NCBI RefSeq assembly: GCF_904849725.1
Contig: NC_058521.1
Coordinates: 562,732,176 to 562,796,175 of the forward strand
Source: Hordeum vulgare subsp. vulgare
Taxonomy: Eukaryota; Streptophyta; Magnoliopsida; Poales; Poaceae
DNA: 64,000 bases
Direction: 5' to 3'
In this document: positions 1 through 10,486 of the stretch, piece after piece
How the letters are laid out: each line of letters opens with the position of its first letter
Position numbering within the stretch: the stretch's first letter is position 1
Notes under the pieces: model-generated
Databases searched by the model: none
What the model was told of the DNA's origin: nothing
The model's input: only the letters and a program-made list of their open reading frames with translations
Position numbers and translations under genes: made by a program

Positions 1-771
1 GTATGAAGGATGTTCTGGCTGAACGAGAAAATTCCTTGGAGGAGGCCCGTGAGGCAAACAAGGCATTGGCGGCTGAAGTGGAGAAAATGGGGAAACAAAG
101 GACCGAGCTGATGGGACAGATGAAAGTGTTGAACAGGCAGTGCATAGCACAGGAAAATTACGTCAGTGACTGGGCCCGGAAGATGATAGCACTTCTCGGT
201 GGTAAGTTCTGTTTTTTCCGAGTGCTTGTGGACTGTCCATTTCATTCTGCGCTTACTGTTTGCTCGTCCTGTCTTTGAAGATTTTTGCATGGACGCTGAG
301 GTTGAAGCGGATGACGTTGAGCGGTCGATTCTTGCGAACGTTCCACTCGGCGAGGATGCCAATCGAGATATGCTCTGAGCGCACATTCGCCTGGGCAAAG
401 TGGGACCTTTCATCGGTCGACTGAGAGAGGTCGTCGGCCGAATCGACAAGGAGCTTTGGCCTGAAGACGAGTCGCGTCACGAGATGGAAGGCTTGATGAC
501 TCGGCTGGAGGAGGTCCTGAACCGAGTGCAGGCGTGGAAGAAATCTGCGGCTCGCTGTGGTGCGGACGTCGCTCTGTCGCTTGTCCAAGTGCACTGCAAG
601 GAAGCTCGCGAAGAGAAGCTGAAGGCGTTGCAGGTCGCCAACACGAAAAAGCTTCGATTCGAAGACTTCATGGAGACCTTCCTTGAGAGCGCCACTCGCA
701 TCGCCGACGGGATCGACCTCGACACATTCGTGGAGCCTGCCAGTCCCAGTGCCAGTCCTCACGATGTTTAA
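1..771 (+). pseudogene. Antisense coiled-coil ORF (aORF) of the Tat element, 5' partial, one intron
   Basis: Lies opposite to gag-pol. The first part (to 201) is Glu/Lys/Ala-rich and reads as coiled coil (for example EEAREANKALAAEVEKM). A consensus donor GTAAGT begins at 202 and a pyrimidine-rich acceptor ends at 280; removing this 79-bp intron keeps the frame (phase 1). The second part holds RIDKELWPED and WKKSAARCGADVALS, ending with TAA at 769-771. I recognise these strings from predicted proteins of Triticeae gypsy elements. An in-frame TGA at 376-378 interrupts exon 2, so this copy is probably broken. The function of such ORFs is unknown; Tat elements such as Grande carry comparable antisense genes. 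The start lies left of the window. Confidence 0.7.
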
Positions 772-1000
772 GAAAACTTTTTGCCTTGGCATGCCGAGTG
801 TTGGTTGTAAGAAACTTTGGCCACTGCTGTTGGCCGTCACATTCTTGGTTCGGTGTGGATAAGCTTGATCTACACCGAACCGACTATCTTTAGGCGAACT
901 TTGAATTTGAATCGAAACTTTTGCTCTTCTTCTGCCAAAGAGTTGTTGACACGATTTTGGCTCGTGGTTTTTGTTTGGCGTTTCTTGGTGAAGCCAATAG
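772..1000. other. Spacer between antisense ORF and tandem arrays
   Basis: No coding signal seen. It would be the 3' untranslated part of the antisense ORF transcript and, on the other strand, part of the retrotransposon 3' UTR. A direct pair 'ggttcggtgtggat' and 'ctacaccgaaccg' at 848-882 forms a short imperfect inverted repeat. Confidence 0.4.
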
Positions 1001-1770
1001 CAAACATGCGGAGCATGTAATTGTCAGTTGTCTTGACATCTGCATGAGCCTCACTAAGGGTCTGCTGAGTCCCCGAGTGGATCTGTAGGATACACTCGAA
1101 GGCAATTGAGTACTTAGGCGATTCGTGATCGCGGCTAAGTCTTCGAGTGCGACTGTAAGGTCGTACTCGGAGCGAGTTGCTACCCATGTAATTGTCAGTA
1201 GTCTTGACATCTACATGAGCCTCAATGAGGGTCATGCTACTCATGTAATTGTCAGTTGTTTTGACATCTACATGAGCCTCACTGAGGGTCTGTTGAGTCC
1301 CCGAGTGTATCTGTAGGATACACTCGAAGGCCATTGAGTACTTAGGCGATTCGTGATCGTGGCTAAGTCTTCGAGTGCGACTGTGAGGTCGTGCTCGGAG
1401 CGAGTTGTTACTCATGTAATTGTCAGTAGTCTTGACATCTACATGAGCCTCAATGAGGGTCATGCTACTCATGTAATTGTCAGTTGTTTTGACATCTACA
1501 TGAGCCTCACTGAGGGTCTGTTGAGTCCCCGAGTGTATCTGTAGGATACACTCGAAGGCCATTGAGTACTTAGGCGATTCGTGATCGCGGCTAAGTCTTT
1601 GCGTGCGACTGTGAGGTCGTGCTCGGAGCGAGTTGTTACTCATGTAATTGTCAGTGGTCTTGACATCTACATGAGCCTCAATGAGGTTCTGCTATTCATG
1701 TAATTGTCAGTGGTCTTGACATCTACATGAGCCTCATTGAGGTTCTGCTAAGCCTCCGACTGGATCTGTG
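1001..1770. repeat. Tandem array A: 57-bp units inside a 228-bp higher-order unit
   Basis: The string CATGTAATTGTCAGT recurs; two neighbouring copies start at 1185 and 1242, giving a 57-bp unit. The larger block with 'gagtccccgagtgtatctg' and 'cttaggcgattcgtgatcg' returns after 228 bp (for example 1125 and 1353). Each 57-bp unit has near-palindromic arms (CATGTAATTGTCA and TGACATCTACATG, 11 of 13 paired). Lies between the antisense ORF and integrase, a known hypervariable 3' region of Tat elements. Reading frames across the array are by-products of the periodicity. Confidence 0.9.
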
Positions 1771-2595
1771 AAATACACTCAAAGGAAGCTTTCTATTTAA
1801 GCGATTCTTGATCGCAGACAAGTCTCTGAGTACGACGTTAAGTGTACACTCGGAGAAAGTGTGTAGTTAGGCGATTCGCGATCGCAGCTAAGTCCTCGAG
1901 TGCGACGGTTAGTGCACACTCGGAGAAAATTTGTATTTAGGCGATTCTTGATCGCAGCTAAGTCTCCAAGTGCGACGTTTAGTGCACACTCGGAGAAAGT
2001 TAATACTTAGGCGATTCTGGATCGCAGCTAAGTCCCCGAGTGCGATGTTTAGTGCACACTCGGAGAAAGTTAATACTTAGGCAATTCTGGATCGCAGCTA
2101 AGTCTCCGAGTGCGACGTTTAGTGCACACTCGGAGAAAGTTAATACTTAGGCGATTCTGGATTGCAGCTAAGTCCCCGAGTGCGACGTTTAGTGCACACT
2201 CGGAGAAAGTTAATACTTAGGCGATTCTGGATCGCAGCTAAGTCCCCGAGTGCGACGTTTAGTGCACACTCGGAGAAAGTTAATACTTAGGCGATTCTGG
2301 ATCGCAGCTAAGTCTCCGAGTGCGACGTTTAGTGCACACTCGGAGAAAGTTAATACTTACGCGATTCTGGATCGCAGCTAAGTCCCCGAGTGCGACGTTT
2401 AGTGCACACTCGGAGAAAGTTAGTACTTAGGCGATTCTGGATCGCAGCTAAGTCCCCGAGTGCGACGTTTAGTGCACACTCGGAGAAAGTTAGTACTTAG
2501 GCGATTCTGGATCGCAGCTAAGTCCCCGAGTGCGACGTTTAGTGCACACTCGGAGAAAGTTAGTACTTAGGCGATTCTTGATCGCAACTAAGTTT
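1771..2595. repeat. Tandem array B: about twelve 70-bp units
   Basis: The unit starts AGTCCCCGAGTGCGACG and recurs exactly every 70 bp, for example at 2171 and 2241. Copies to the left (1771-2000) are more diverged; those from about 2030 to 2530 differ by few bases. Each unit has arms CCGAGTG and CACTCGG about 20 bp apart, so single strands could form a hairpin, followed by 'cttaggcgattctggatcgcagcta', which array A shares in part. The two arrays therefore have common ancestry. Confidence 0.92.
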
Positions 2596-2599
2596 TTTT

Positions 2600-3868
2600 T
2601 GAGACCGGAGTCTGCGACCGCGGAAGAATTTTGAATCTACAAAACTCAATCTGCTTTGTATTATTTCACCGATACTTGTTCTTTACATTGCTTCAGTCGA
2701 CGGTCACGTGTAGAAGCGCTTCAGGAGATCTCCGTTCCATGCTCGCGGCTCGTCCGTTTCCCTGTCGATGTTGTAGAGTCGGTATGCTCCGTTGTTCAGC
2801 ACCTTGGAGATGATGAAGGGTCCTTCCCAGGCGGGAGCCAACTTGTGAGGTCTCTGCTGATCCACTCAGAGCACCAGGTCGCCTGCTTGGAATGTACGAC
2901 TCCTGACGTGTCGCGCGTGAAAGCATCGCAGATCTTGTTGATAAATGGTTGAGCGAGTCAGTGCCATCTCGCGCTCCTCCTCTAGAAGATCCACTCCGTC
3001 TTGCCTTGCTTGTTCTGCTTCAGCTTCGGAGAAGAGTTCAATTCGTCGAGCGTTGTGAAGCAAGTCACTCGGAAGGACTGCCTCTGCTGTGTAAACGAGG
3101 AAGAACGGGGATCGCCCTGTAGATCTATTTGGGGTTGTGCGGAGACCCCAAAGCAAAGAGGTAGCTCGGTGACCCATGCGCCAGTGGCATGTCCCACCTC
3201 TCGCAGGAGTCGAGGCTTCAAACATTGCAGAATAAGTCCATTCGCTCGCTCTGCTTGCCCGTTTGTTTGGGGATGCGCCACAGATGCAAAATCCACTCGG
3301 ATACCTTGGCCTGTACAGAAACCTTTGAATCTGTCCGAGTCAAAGTTTGTTCCGTTGTCAGTGATTATGCTGTGAGGTACCCCGAATCTGGAGATGATGT
3401 CCCTGACAAACTTGATGGCCGTTAGGGCGTCGAGCTTCTTGATGGGCTTGGCTTCGATCCACTTTGTGAACTTGTCGACTGCCACCAATAGATGTGTGAA
3501 TCCCCCTTGGCCTGTCCTGAATGGACCGACTGTATCTAATCCCCATACCGCAAACGGCCAAACAAGAGGGATTGTCTTCAACGCAGATGTTGGTTTGTGG
3601 GACTTGTTAGAGTAGAACTGACAGCCTTCACATCGGTCGAACATATCTTTCGCCATTTCATTCGCCTGCAGCAAAAAGAAGCCAGCTCTGAATGCTTTGG
3701 CGACGATTGCTCTTGAGGAGGCGTGATGACCGCCAGTTCCCGAGTGAATTTCTTCCAGGATCAACTGTCCCTCCTCAGGGGAGATGCATCGTTGAAGGAC
3801 GCCTGAAATGCTTTCCTTGTGCAATTGGCCATCAATGACAGCGAACGACTTTGACCTGCGGACGATCT
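2600..3868 (-). pseudogene. Integrase of the Tat element (C-terminal part of pol)
   Basis: Minus-strand reading shows the zinc-binding His/Cys region (EIHSGTGGHH, then CEGCQFY), followed by the catalytic core: first Asp in GLDTVGPF, second in TDNGTNFDSD, Glu in TNGQAERANG. After WVTELPL the frame shifts (near 3205) and continues with LRTTPNRSTGRSPFFLVYTAEAVLP; another shift precedes the C-terminal stretch about 2700-2840, which still reads LAPAWEGPFIISKVLNNGAY in the third frame. The enzyme would insert element cDNA into the host genome. It is interrupted upstream by a solo LTR with duplication GATCT and has at least two frameshifts, so no function remains. About 100 bases between pol end and array B hold nothing recognisable. 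Confidence 0.85.
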
Positions 3869-5692
3869 TGTTGGGGAACGTCGCATGGGAAACAAAAATT
3901 TTCCTACGCGCACGAAGACCTATCATGGTGATGTCCATCTACGAGAGGGGATGAGTGATCTACGTACCCTTGTAGATCGTACAGCAGAAGCGTTAGAGAA
4001 CACGGTTGATGTAGTGGAACGTCCTTACGTCCCTCGATCCGCCCCGCGAACAATCCCGCGATCAGTCCCACGATCTAGTACCGAACGGACGGCACCTCCG
4101 CGTTCAGCACACGTACAGCTCGACGATGATCTCGGCCTTCTTGATCCAGCAAGAGAGACGGAGAGGTAGAAGAGTTCTCCAGCAGCGTGACGGCGCTCCG
4201 GAGGTTGGTGATGATCTCGTCTCAGCAGGGCTCTGCCCGAGCTCCGCAGAAATGCGATCTAGAGGAAAAACTATGGAGGTATGTGGTCGGGCAGCCGTGA
4301 GAAAGTCGTCTCAAATCTGCCCTAAAAGCCCCATATATATAGGAGGAGGGAGGGGGACCTTGCCTTGGGGGTCCAAGGGACTCCCAAGGGGTCGGCCGAG
4401 CCAAGGGGGGGAGGACTCCCCCCCCCAAACCGAGTTGGACTTGGTTTGGTGGGAGGAGTCCCCCTCCCTTCCCACTTCTTCCCTCTTTTTTTTTCTTTTC
4501 CTTTGATTTCTTTCTCTTGGCGCATAGGCCCCCTTGGGGCTGTCCCACCAGCCCACTAAGGGCTGGTGTGTCTCCCCAAAGCCTATGGGCTTCCCCGGGG
4601 TGGGTTGCCCCCCCCGGTGAACTCCCGGAACCCATTCGTCATTCCCGGTACATTCCCGGTAACTCCGAAAACCTTCCGGTAATCAAATGAGGTCATCCTA
4701 TATATCAATCTTCGTTTCCGAACCATTCCGGAAACCCTCGTGACGTCCATGATCTCATCCGGGAGTCCGAACAACATTCGGTAACCAACCATATAACTCA
4801 AATACGCATAAAACAACGTCGAACCTTAAGTGTGCAGACCCTGCGGGTTCGAGAACTATGTATACATGACCCGAGAGGTTCCTCGGTCAATATCCAATAG
4901 CGGGACCTGGATGCCCATATTTGATCCTACATATTCTACGAAGATCTTATCGTTTGAACCTCAGTGCCAAGGATTCGTATAATCCCGTATGTCATTCCCT
5001 TTGTCCTTCGGTATGTTACTTGCCCGAGATTCGATCGTCAGTATCCGCATACCTATTTCAATCTCGTTTACCGGCAAGTCTCTTTACTCGTTCCGTAATA
5101 CAAGATCCCGCAACTTACACTAAGTTACATTGCTTGCAAGGCTTGTGTGTGATGTTGTATTACCGAGTGGGCCCCGAGATACCTCTCCGTCACACGGAGT
5201 GACAAATCCCAGTCTTGATCCATACTAACTCAACTAACACCTTCGGAGATACCTGTAGAGCATCTTTATAGTCACCCAGTTACGTTGTGACGTTTGATAC
5301 ACACAAAGCATTCCTCCGGTGTCAGTGAGTTATATGATCTCATGGTCATAGGAATAAATACTTGACACGCAGAAAACAGTAGCAACAAAATGACACGATC
5401 AACATGCTACGTCTATTAGTTTGGGTTTAGTCCATCACGTGATTCTCCCAATGACGTGATCCAGTTATCGAGCAACAACACCTTGTTCATAATCAGAAGA
5501 CACTGACTATCATCGATCAACTGGCTAGCCAACTAGAGGCATGCTAGGGACGGTGTTTTGTCTATGTATCCACACATGTAAATGAGTCTTCATTCAATAC
5601 AATTATAGCATGGATAATAAACTATTATCTTGATACAGGAATTATAATAATAACTATAAATTTATTATTGCCTCTAGGGCATAATTCCAACA
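3869..5692 (-). mobile_element. Solo LTR of an Angela/BARE/WIS-type Copia element
   Basis: On the minus strand it begins TGTTGGAATTATGCCCTAGA and ends CGACGTTCCCCAACA, the characteristic termini of this family. It is flanked by a perfect 5-bp target duplication GATCT (3864-3868 and 5693-5697) and has no internal domain. Length is 1824 bp, close to the full Copia LTR at 40480-42284. The simplest origin is insertion of a complete element followed by recombination between its two LTRs. It splits the Tat pol gene between the second RNase H and integrase. Open frames inside it are not genes. Confidence 0.93.
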
Positions 5693-5697
5693 GATCT

Positions 5698-6340
5698 GTC
5701 TGGCTTGGACTTCGTCTTCCGGTAATTCTTGCCTCAGGATGTATGCAATGAATGGCACAGTCCACTCGGGGATGATAGCAAGAATCTCCATGATCAAATC
5801 AACCACGGCAGGGACTTCGACTTCAGTCGGATCTGTGGAGCTCTTTGGTTGTACTGGTTCCTCTGTGAAGGGATCTTCTTTAACCGAGGGAAGGTGGAGG
5901 TGCTCGAGGCAGACATCACTCGGGACTGGTCTCCGAGTGGATCCGAGTTTTGCCAACTCATCAGCTGCTTGGTTTTTCAGTCGCAGAACGTGGTGGAGTT
6001 CCAGACCTTCAAACTTTTTCTCGAGCTTCCTCACTGCATTGCAGTACGTGGTCATGGTGGGGTTCCTGACGTCCCACTCCTTCATCACTTGATTGACCAC
6101 CAAATCCGAATCGCCATAGACCATCAGGCGACGGACGCCGAGTGAGATGGCCATGCGCAGTCCATAAAGGAGAGCTTCATACTCTGCCTCGTTGTTGGAG
6201 GAATCAAAGTGTATCTGCAGCACATACTTGAGTTTGTCGCCCTTTGGCGATATGATCACAACGCCAGCGCCGGAGCCATTCAACATCTTGGACCCATCGA
6301 AGAACATTGTCCAATGAGCCGAGTAGATGTGGGTCGGTTG
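5698..6340 (-). pseudogene. Second (archaeal-type) RNase H of the Tat element
   Basis: Minus-strand frame reads FFDGSKMLNGSGAGVVIISP, then SSNNEAEYEALLYGL and YGDSDLVVNQV, ending ADELAKLGSTRR: the conserved D, E, D residues of an RNase H fold of the archaeal type. Plant Tat elements carry this in addition to the ordinary RNase H at the end of RT. It is in the same frame as the upstream RT ORF and separated from it by one TAG (6341-6343), most likely a CAG changed to TAG. The frame runs to the border of the solo Copia LTR, where it is cut. Confidence 0.85.
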
Positions 6341-7561
6341 CTATTGTTCTACCCATTCTGCTATGAAGTCAGCCAGAGCTTGAGACTTTATAGCTTTCTT
6401 GGCCTCGAACTTGATGTCGCAGTACAACATCTCCATTGCCCATTTCGCCACTCGGCCCGATGCGTCCCGATTGTGGAGGATTTCCGACAACGGAGCATCA
6501 GAAATGACAAACACCGAGTGGTCTTGGAAATAATGAGCTACCTTCTTCGGAGTCATGTAAATCCCGTAGATAAGTTTTTGATAGTGGGGATACCTCTGCT
6601 TGGAAGGAGTCAGGACTTCGGAGACATAATACACTGGCCGCTGAACTTTGTATGCTTTGCCTTCTTCTTCTCGTTCGACTGTGAGAACAGTGTTGACGAC
6701 TTGATTTGTAGCTGCGATGTACAGAAGAAGGGGCTCTTTACTAAGCGGAGCAGTAAGAACTGGCTGGGTGGAAAGTAGGACTTTGAGGTCGTCGAATGCG
6801 ACTTGGGCTTCGTCTGTCCACTCGAAAGTATCCGATTTCTTCATGAGTCGGTACAGAGGAAGCGCCTTCTCGCCGAGTCGACTGATAAACCTGCTCAAAG
6901 CCGCTAGGCAACCTGTGAGCCTTTGAACATCGTGTATTCTGACCGGCCGCTCCATTCGGACGATGGTCCTGATCTTTTCGGGGTTGACATCGATCCCTCG
7001 TTCGGAAACAAAGAAACCGAGTAACTTTCCACTGGGAACACCGAATGAACACTTGGCTAGGTTGAGCTTGATATCGTACCTACGAAGGTTGGCGAATGTT
7101 TCTGCCAAGTCAGTCAGCAGGTCGGAACCTTTGCGTGACTTGACTACGATATCATCCATATACGCCTCCACATTCCGACCGATCTGGTCGAGGAGGCATT
7201 TTTGGATCATGCGCATAAAGGTTGCTCCTGCATTCTTCAAACCAAATGGCGTAGTGATGTAGCAGAAGCACCCGAATGGGGTGATGAAGGCTGTTTTTAA
7301 TTCATCGGGACCATACAGACGGATCTGATGATAGCCCGAGTAGGCATCAAGAAATGACAAACGCTCGCAACCCGCAATCGAATCGACAATTTGATCGATG
7401 CGGGGGAGCGGAAAATGGTCTTTCGGGCAGACCTTGTTGAGATGCTTGAAGTCGATGCACAATCGGAGCGACTTGTCCTTCTTGGGCACCATGCCAACAT
7501 TGGCGAGCCACTCGGAGTGGTGTACCTCGCGAATGAAGTTGGCTGCCAAAAGCTTGGCCAC
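6341..7561 (-). CDS. Reverse transcriptase and RNase H of the Tat element (open segment)
   Basis: A 406-residue open segment. RT landmarks in order: VPKKDKSLRLCIDFKHLN (about 25-42), FLDAYSGYHQI with the first catalytic Asp (about 70-80), FGLKNAGATFMRMI (about 106-119), and the active-site box YMDD (134-137). The connection and ordinary RNase H follow (LYIAATNQVVNTVL, then FVISDAPLSEI), where the expected first Asp of RNase H is hard to place, hinting at decay. The segment starts within pol: the reading frame is interrupted upstream by further stops, so the Met at 7561 is not a natural start. It would copy element RNA to DNA in cytoplasmic particles. The open frame suggests moderate age. Confidence 0.85.
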   Translation of the reverse strand: MAKLLAANFIREVHHSEWLANVGMVPKKDKSLRLCIDFKHLNKVCPKDHFPLPRIDQIVDSIAGCERLSFLDAYSGYHQIRLYGPDELKTAFITPFGCFCYITTPFGLKNAGATFMRMIQKCLLDQIGRNVEAYMDDIVVKSRKGSDLLTDLAETFANLRRYDIKLNLAKCSFGVPSGKLLGFFVSERGIDVNPEKIRTIVRMERPVRIHDVQRLTGCLAALSRFISRLGEKALPLYRLMKKSDTFEWTDEAQVAFDDLKVLLSTQPVLTAPLSKEPLLLYIAATNQVVNTVLTVEREEEGKAYKVQRPVYYVSEVLTPSKQRYPHYQKLIYGIYMTPKKVAHYFQDHSVFVISDAPLSEILHNRDASGRVAKWAMEMLYCDIKFEAKKAIKSQALADFIAEWVEQ

Positions 7562-8199
7562 CTCTTCTCCGATTGCCTTCCTCTTGTGAGCGGCGGACCG
7601 ATCCAGGCGTTCTCAGACAGGCCGAGCGGCAGGATCCACATGCAGTCGGTGCTCAGCCAACTCCCTGGGTACACCTGGCATGTTAGAGGGCTTCCATGCG
7701 AAGATGTCCCAGTTCTCACGGAGGAATTGGATGAGCTCGGCTTCCTATTTAGGATCGAGAGTGGTGGAGATGTTCGTCGGGGCAGCGGTGTCGTCCGTCG
7801 GGTGGATGCTGACCTTCTTCGTCTCTCCCCCGACTGGAATGCAGACTCCGAAGCTGGCTTCTTCGAACGCATCAGGTCAGCAGGGTCGACTGTATTCTTG
7901 TACTCGTCAAGCTCGAGGACAGCCATCTGCTGATCGGCGATCCTCGATCCCTGCTGCTGACACTCCTCGACCCGCTGTCGATTGCCTGTGATAGTGATCA
8001 CACCTTTCGGGCCGTGCATCTTCAGCTTCAGGTACACGTAACATGGATGGGCCATGAAACGTGCATACGCCGGGCAGCCCAGAATCGCGTGGTCCGCACT
8101 CTGGAAGTCCACCACCTCGAACGTCAGCTTTTCCTTGCGGAAGTTCTTGTCGGAGCCAAAGACAACGTCCAACGCGATCTGGCCGAGTGACTTGGCCTT
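7562..8199 (-). pseudogene. Protease C-terminal part and protease-RT linker of the Tat element
   Basis: Continues in the gag frame after a TGA (8200-8202): DVVFGSDKNFRKEKLTFEV, DFQSADHAILGCPAYARF (the ILG-x-P motif of retroviral-type proteases, here CP) and PADLMRSKKPASESAFQS. A frameshift follows near 7830 in a G-rich run. The linker then continues in the RT frame (ELIQFLRENWDIFAWKPS) but has two more in-frame stops. No activity is expected. Confidence 0.75.
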
Positions 8200-9345
8200 T
8201 CATCCAGGGACGACTCCATGGAACTGCATGCTGCTCTCGCTGAGTTTGGACATCGGAATGCCCATCCCCTTGAGAGTGTCGGCGTACATGATGTTCAAGC
8301 CACTGCCGCCGTCCATGAGGACTTTGCGCAGTCGGACTCCTTCCACCACCGGGTCGACGACCAGAGCCTGCCTCCCTGGGGTGGGTACGTGTGTTGGATG
8401 ATCCGACTGGTCAAAGGTGATCGCAGTCTGAGACCATTTGAGGAGCGTGGGGTTGGTCGGCCTGGCCATGTTCACCTCCCTGTTCACCAGCTTCAGTAGA
8501 CTCTTGCTTTCAACGTCAGCAAAAATCATCAATGTTGCATGGACTTGGGGGAACGGATCCTCCTTGTCCTCCTCATCCTGTTCATTGCCCTTTTCACTCG
8601 GTTGCCCTTCGCCGAACCCTTGGATCAGGAGGCGACATTGCCGAGTGGTATGTTTCGGATATATGGCGTTGCCCTCTTCATCCATCTTCATGTGGACTGG
8701 ACATGGCTGGTCCAGGATGGGGTTGCTGAACTGCTTCTTCTTGGGGGTGAATTGAGCCTTCCCCTTGCCTTTGAACTTGGCATTGGTAACAGCTGCGGCT
8801 TCTGCCTGCGGAGTGGACAGAGCTTTCTGCTTCTGCTTCCGAGTGTTATTCCCATCTCCATCGACGACTACTTTGTGCTTGCCGCTACGGATGCGGTCCT
8901 CTTCTTCGCCATTTGCATAGCGTGCCGCTATCTCCATCATCTTGCTCATGGAGATGTCGCCTGTTCGACCGAACTTCAGGTACAGCTCTCTGTACCGCAC
9001 GCTTGCCTTGAAAGCGCAGACTGCTTGGTGCTCTGTGACATTCTCCACCGTGTGGTAGAGGGTCGTCCAACGCTGAATGAAATCGCGCAGGGGCTCATTC
9101 TGCTTCTGGACACAGTGCTGGAGCTCCACGAGGCCAGCAGGGCATTTGCACGTCCCTTCGAAGGTCCCGATGAACACTCGGGCCAGATCTGCCCAGCTGT
9201 AGATGCTTGAGGGAGCCAATTGGTTCAGCCACGCTCGTGCCGAGCCGTCGAGCATCAGAGGGAGGTGCTTCATGGCGACGTGGTCGTCCCCTCCTCCGAT
9301 CTGGACCGCCACTCGGTAGTCGTCCAGCCACATTTCTGGCTTGGA
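8200..9345 (-). pseudogene. Gag main part plus protease active site of the Tat element
   Basis: The 377-residue segment begins MWLDDYRVAVQIGGGDD and holds the gag core (LMLDGSARAWLNQLAPSSIY, ARVFIGTFEGTC, LRDFIQRWTTLYHTVENVTE). A Cys/His cluster follows (CPVHMK ... HTTRQC, roughly 215-235), and the protease active site VLMDGGSGLNIMYADTL lies near its end. The gag and protease frames are continuous, as usual in this group. A TGA at 8200-8202 ends the segment prematurely. N-terminal gag is in other frames further right, so the Met is internal. Gag would form the particle; protease would mature the polyprotein. Confidence 0.8.
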
Positions 9346-10419
9346 TTCTCATGTAAACTTGCTGATTCCCGTCGCCAATCGGAAGTTGGCAGGGATGTCA
9401 GCCGACCGGATGGCTCGACTGAAACACTCGGGACCAGAGACGATGGTCCTGCTTCCACTCGGACGGTCCATATCGTGACCATCGCGGTGGGCTCGGCCCT
9501 TGTCGACCCTCCGCTGGGCGATATGCCCTCTCGCGTCGGGCCTTGGATCGTAAGTGTCACCGACTGAACGGCGATCATCATGATGTCAGGGCCCATAGGG
9601 CCCACCCCGCGGAGGGGTGCGTGAACGGCGACGATCTTCGGGATTTATGGAACGGCTGCCTCCCCTGTCTCGTTGATGAGAACCAGGGCTGTGAACTGAC
9701 CGATGCGTGTTTGCATGAACAGAGCTATTGTGGATCCTGTTGTGCGACTGGGAGACCACTGAATTTTGCTGCTGCGCCGTGTGCAGCAGGGCATGGATTT
9801 GCTCGATCCCCGTGCCAGCCTCTGAATCAGTCGGCTGAAGGGAATCGGCTATCTTGGCGGCGGCAGCCAAGTTGAGGATGGGTGTGCGGAACACCTCCAC
9901 GTTGCTCCGCCGACTGTGCCGACTGGCAGAACGGTGGGGCGGACGGCGAGCGCCGGATGTTTCGCCGATTTCGTGCTCGTTCCGGCCAGTTTGGCGGGGA
10001 CTTTCATGGGAGTTGGCCATGCGCACTTCTGCTGCAGGCCCGCGACCCAAATATTCGGAAGGAAACTCAGTCGGAACCGAGTCCGAGCGCTGGGACGGCG
10101 GGGCAACCACAACCGACTCTAGGACCGCCACTTGTGAAGTCGCGTTCTGGCGCGCCTGGGCGTATTGCACCCAACGCTGGAGCCGCAGACGGCGGGACCG
10201 CTTGTTGCGGCGCGTGACGGCGGTGAAGGTCGATACCGGAGCCGACTGCTGGAGAAGAAGAATACCGCGGGCGCCGACACAGAAGTGCGTAGCCCCGCGA
10301 TGGGGGAGCGCCTCAACGTCGAGAGAGGCATCCTGAAGCCACGCCGAATCGTCAACGACGAAGGAGAGAGCACCAAAGAGGATCTCGTGACCCATGCTCA
10401 AATCTCCACCGGATGACAT
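9346..10419 (-). pseudogene. N-terminal gag region of the Tat element
   Basis: One segment (9586-10419) starts at MSSGGDLSMGHEILFGA and is rich in Ser, Arg, Gln and His (for example RRPPHRSASRHSRRSN), with a TAG-type end near 9586. The following 240 bases hold the frame-shifted link to the gag core (AIRSADIPANFRLATGISKF is readable). The start at 10419 is chosen because the longer frame to 10485 would begin inside the primer-binding site without an ATG. Low-complexity sequence limits domain calls. Confidence 0.6.
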
Positions 10420-10466
10420 GACGAAAAGATGTAGTCGCAAACTCGCCGGAAGTCGCTTAGACGCCT

Positions 10467-10484
10467 GCCCCACGGTGGGCGCCA
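10467..10484 (-). other. Primer-binding site of the Tat element
   Basis: Two bases inside the LTR end the minus strand reads TGGCGCCCACCGTGGGGC, ending in the complement of a tRNA CCA 3' end. It marks where minus-strand DNA synthesis would start. I do not assign the tRNA. Confidence 0.75.
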
Positions 10485-10486
10485 AC

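Noticed and set aside
870..1643. Long minus-strand frame with repeated protein units
   Set aside because: It is the translation of a tandem DNA repeat whose unit lengths (57 and 228 bp) are multiples of 3; no start context, domain or composition of a real protein.
1001..2595. CRISPR-like array
   Set aside because: Units are adjacent without unique spacers, and the context is a plant retrotransposon.
4222..4635. Gly/Pro-rich frames in the solo Copia LTR
   Set aside because: They lie in the GC-rich part of an LTR and similar frames occur in the other LTR copies at the same place.
9586..10485. Gag start at 10485
   Set aside because: The frame opens in the primer-binding site and has no ATG there; the first ATG in frame is at 10419.
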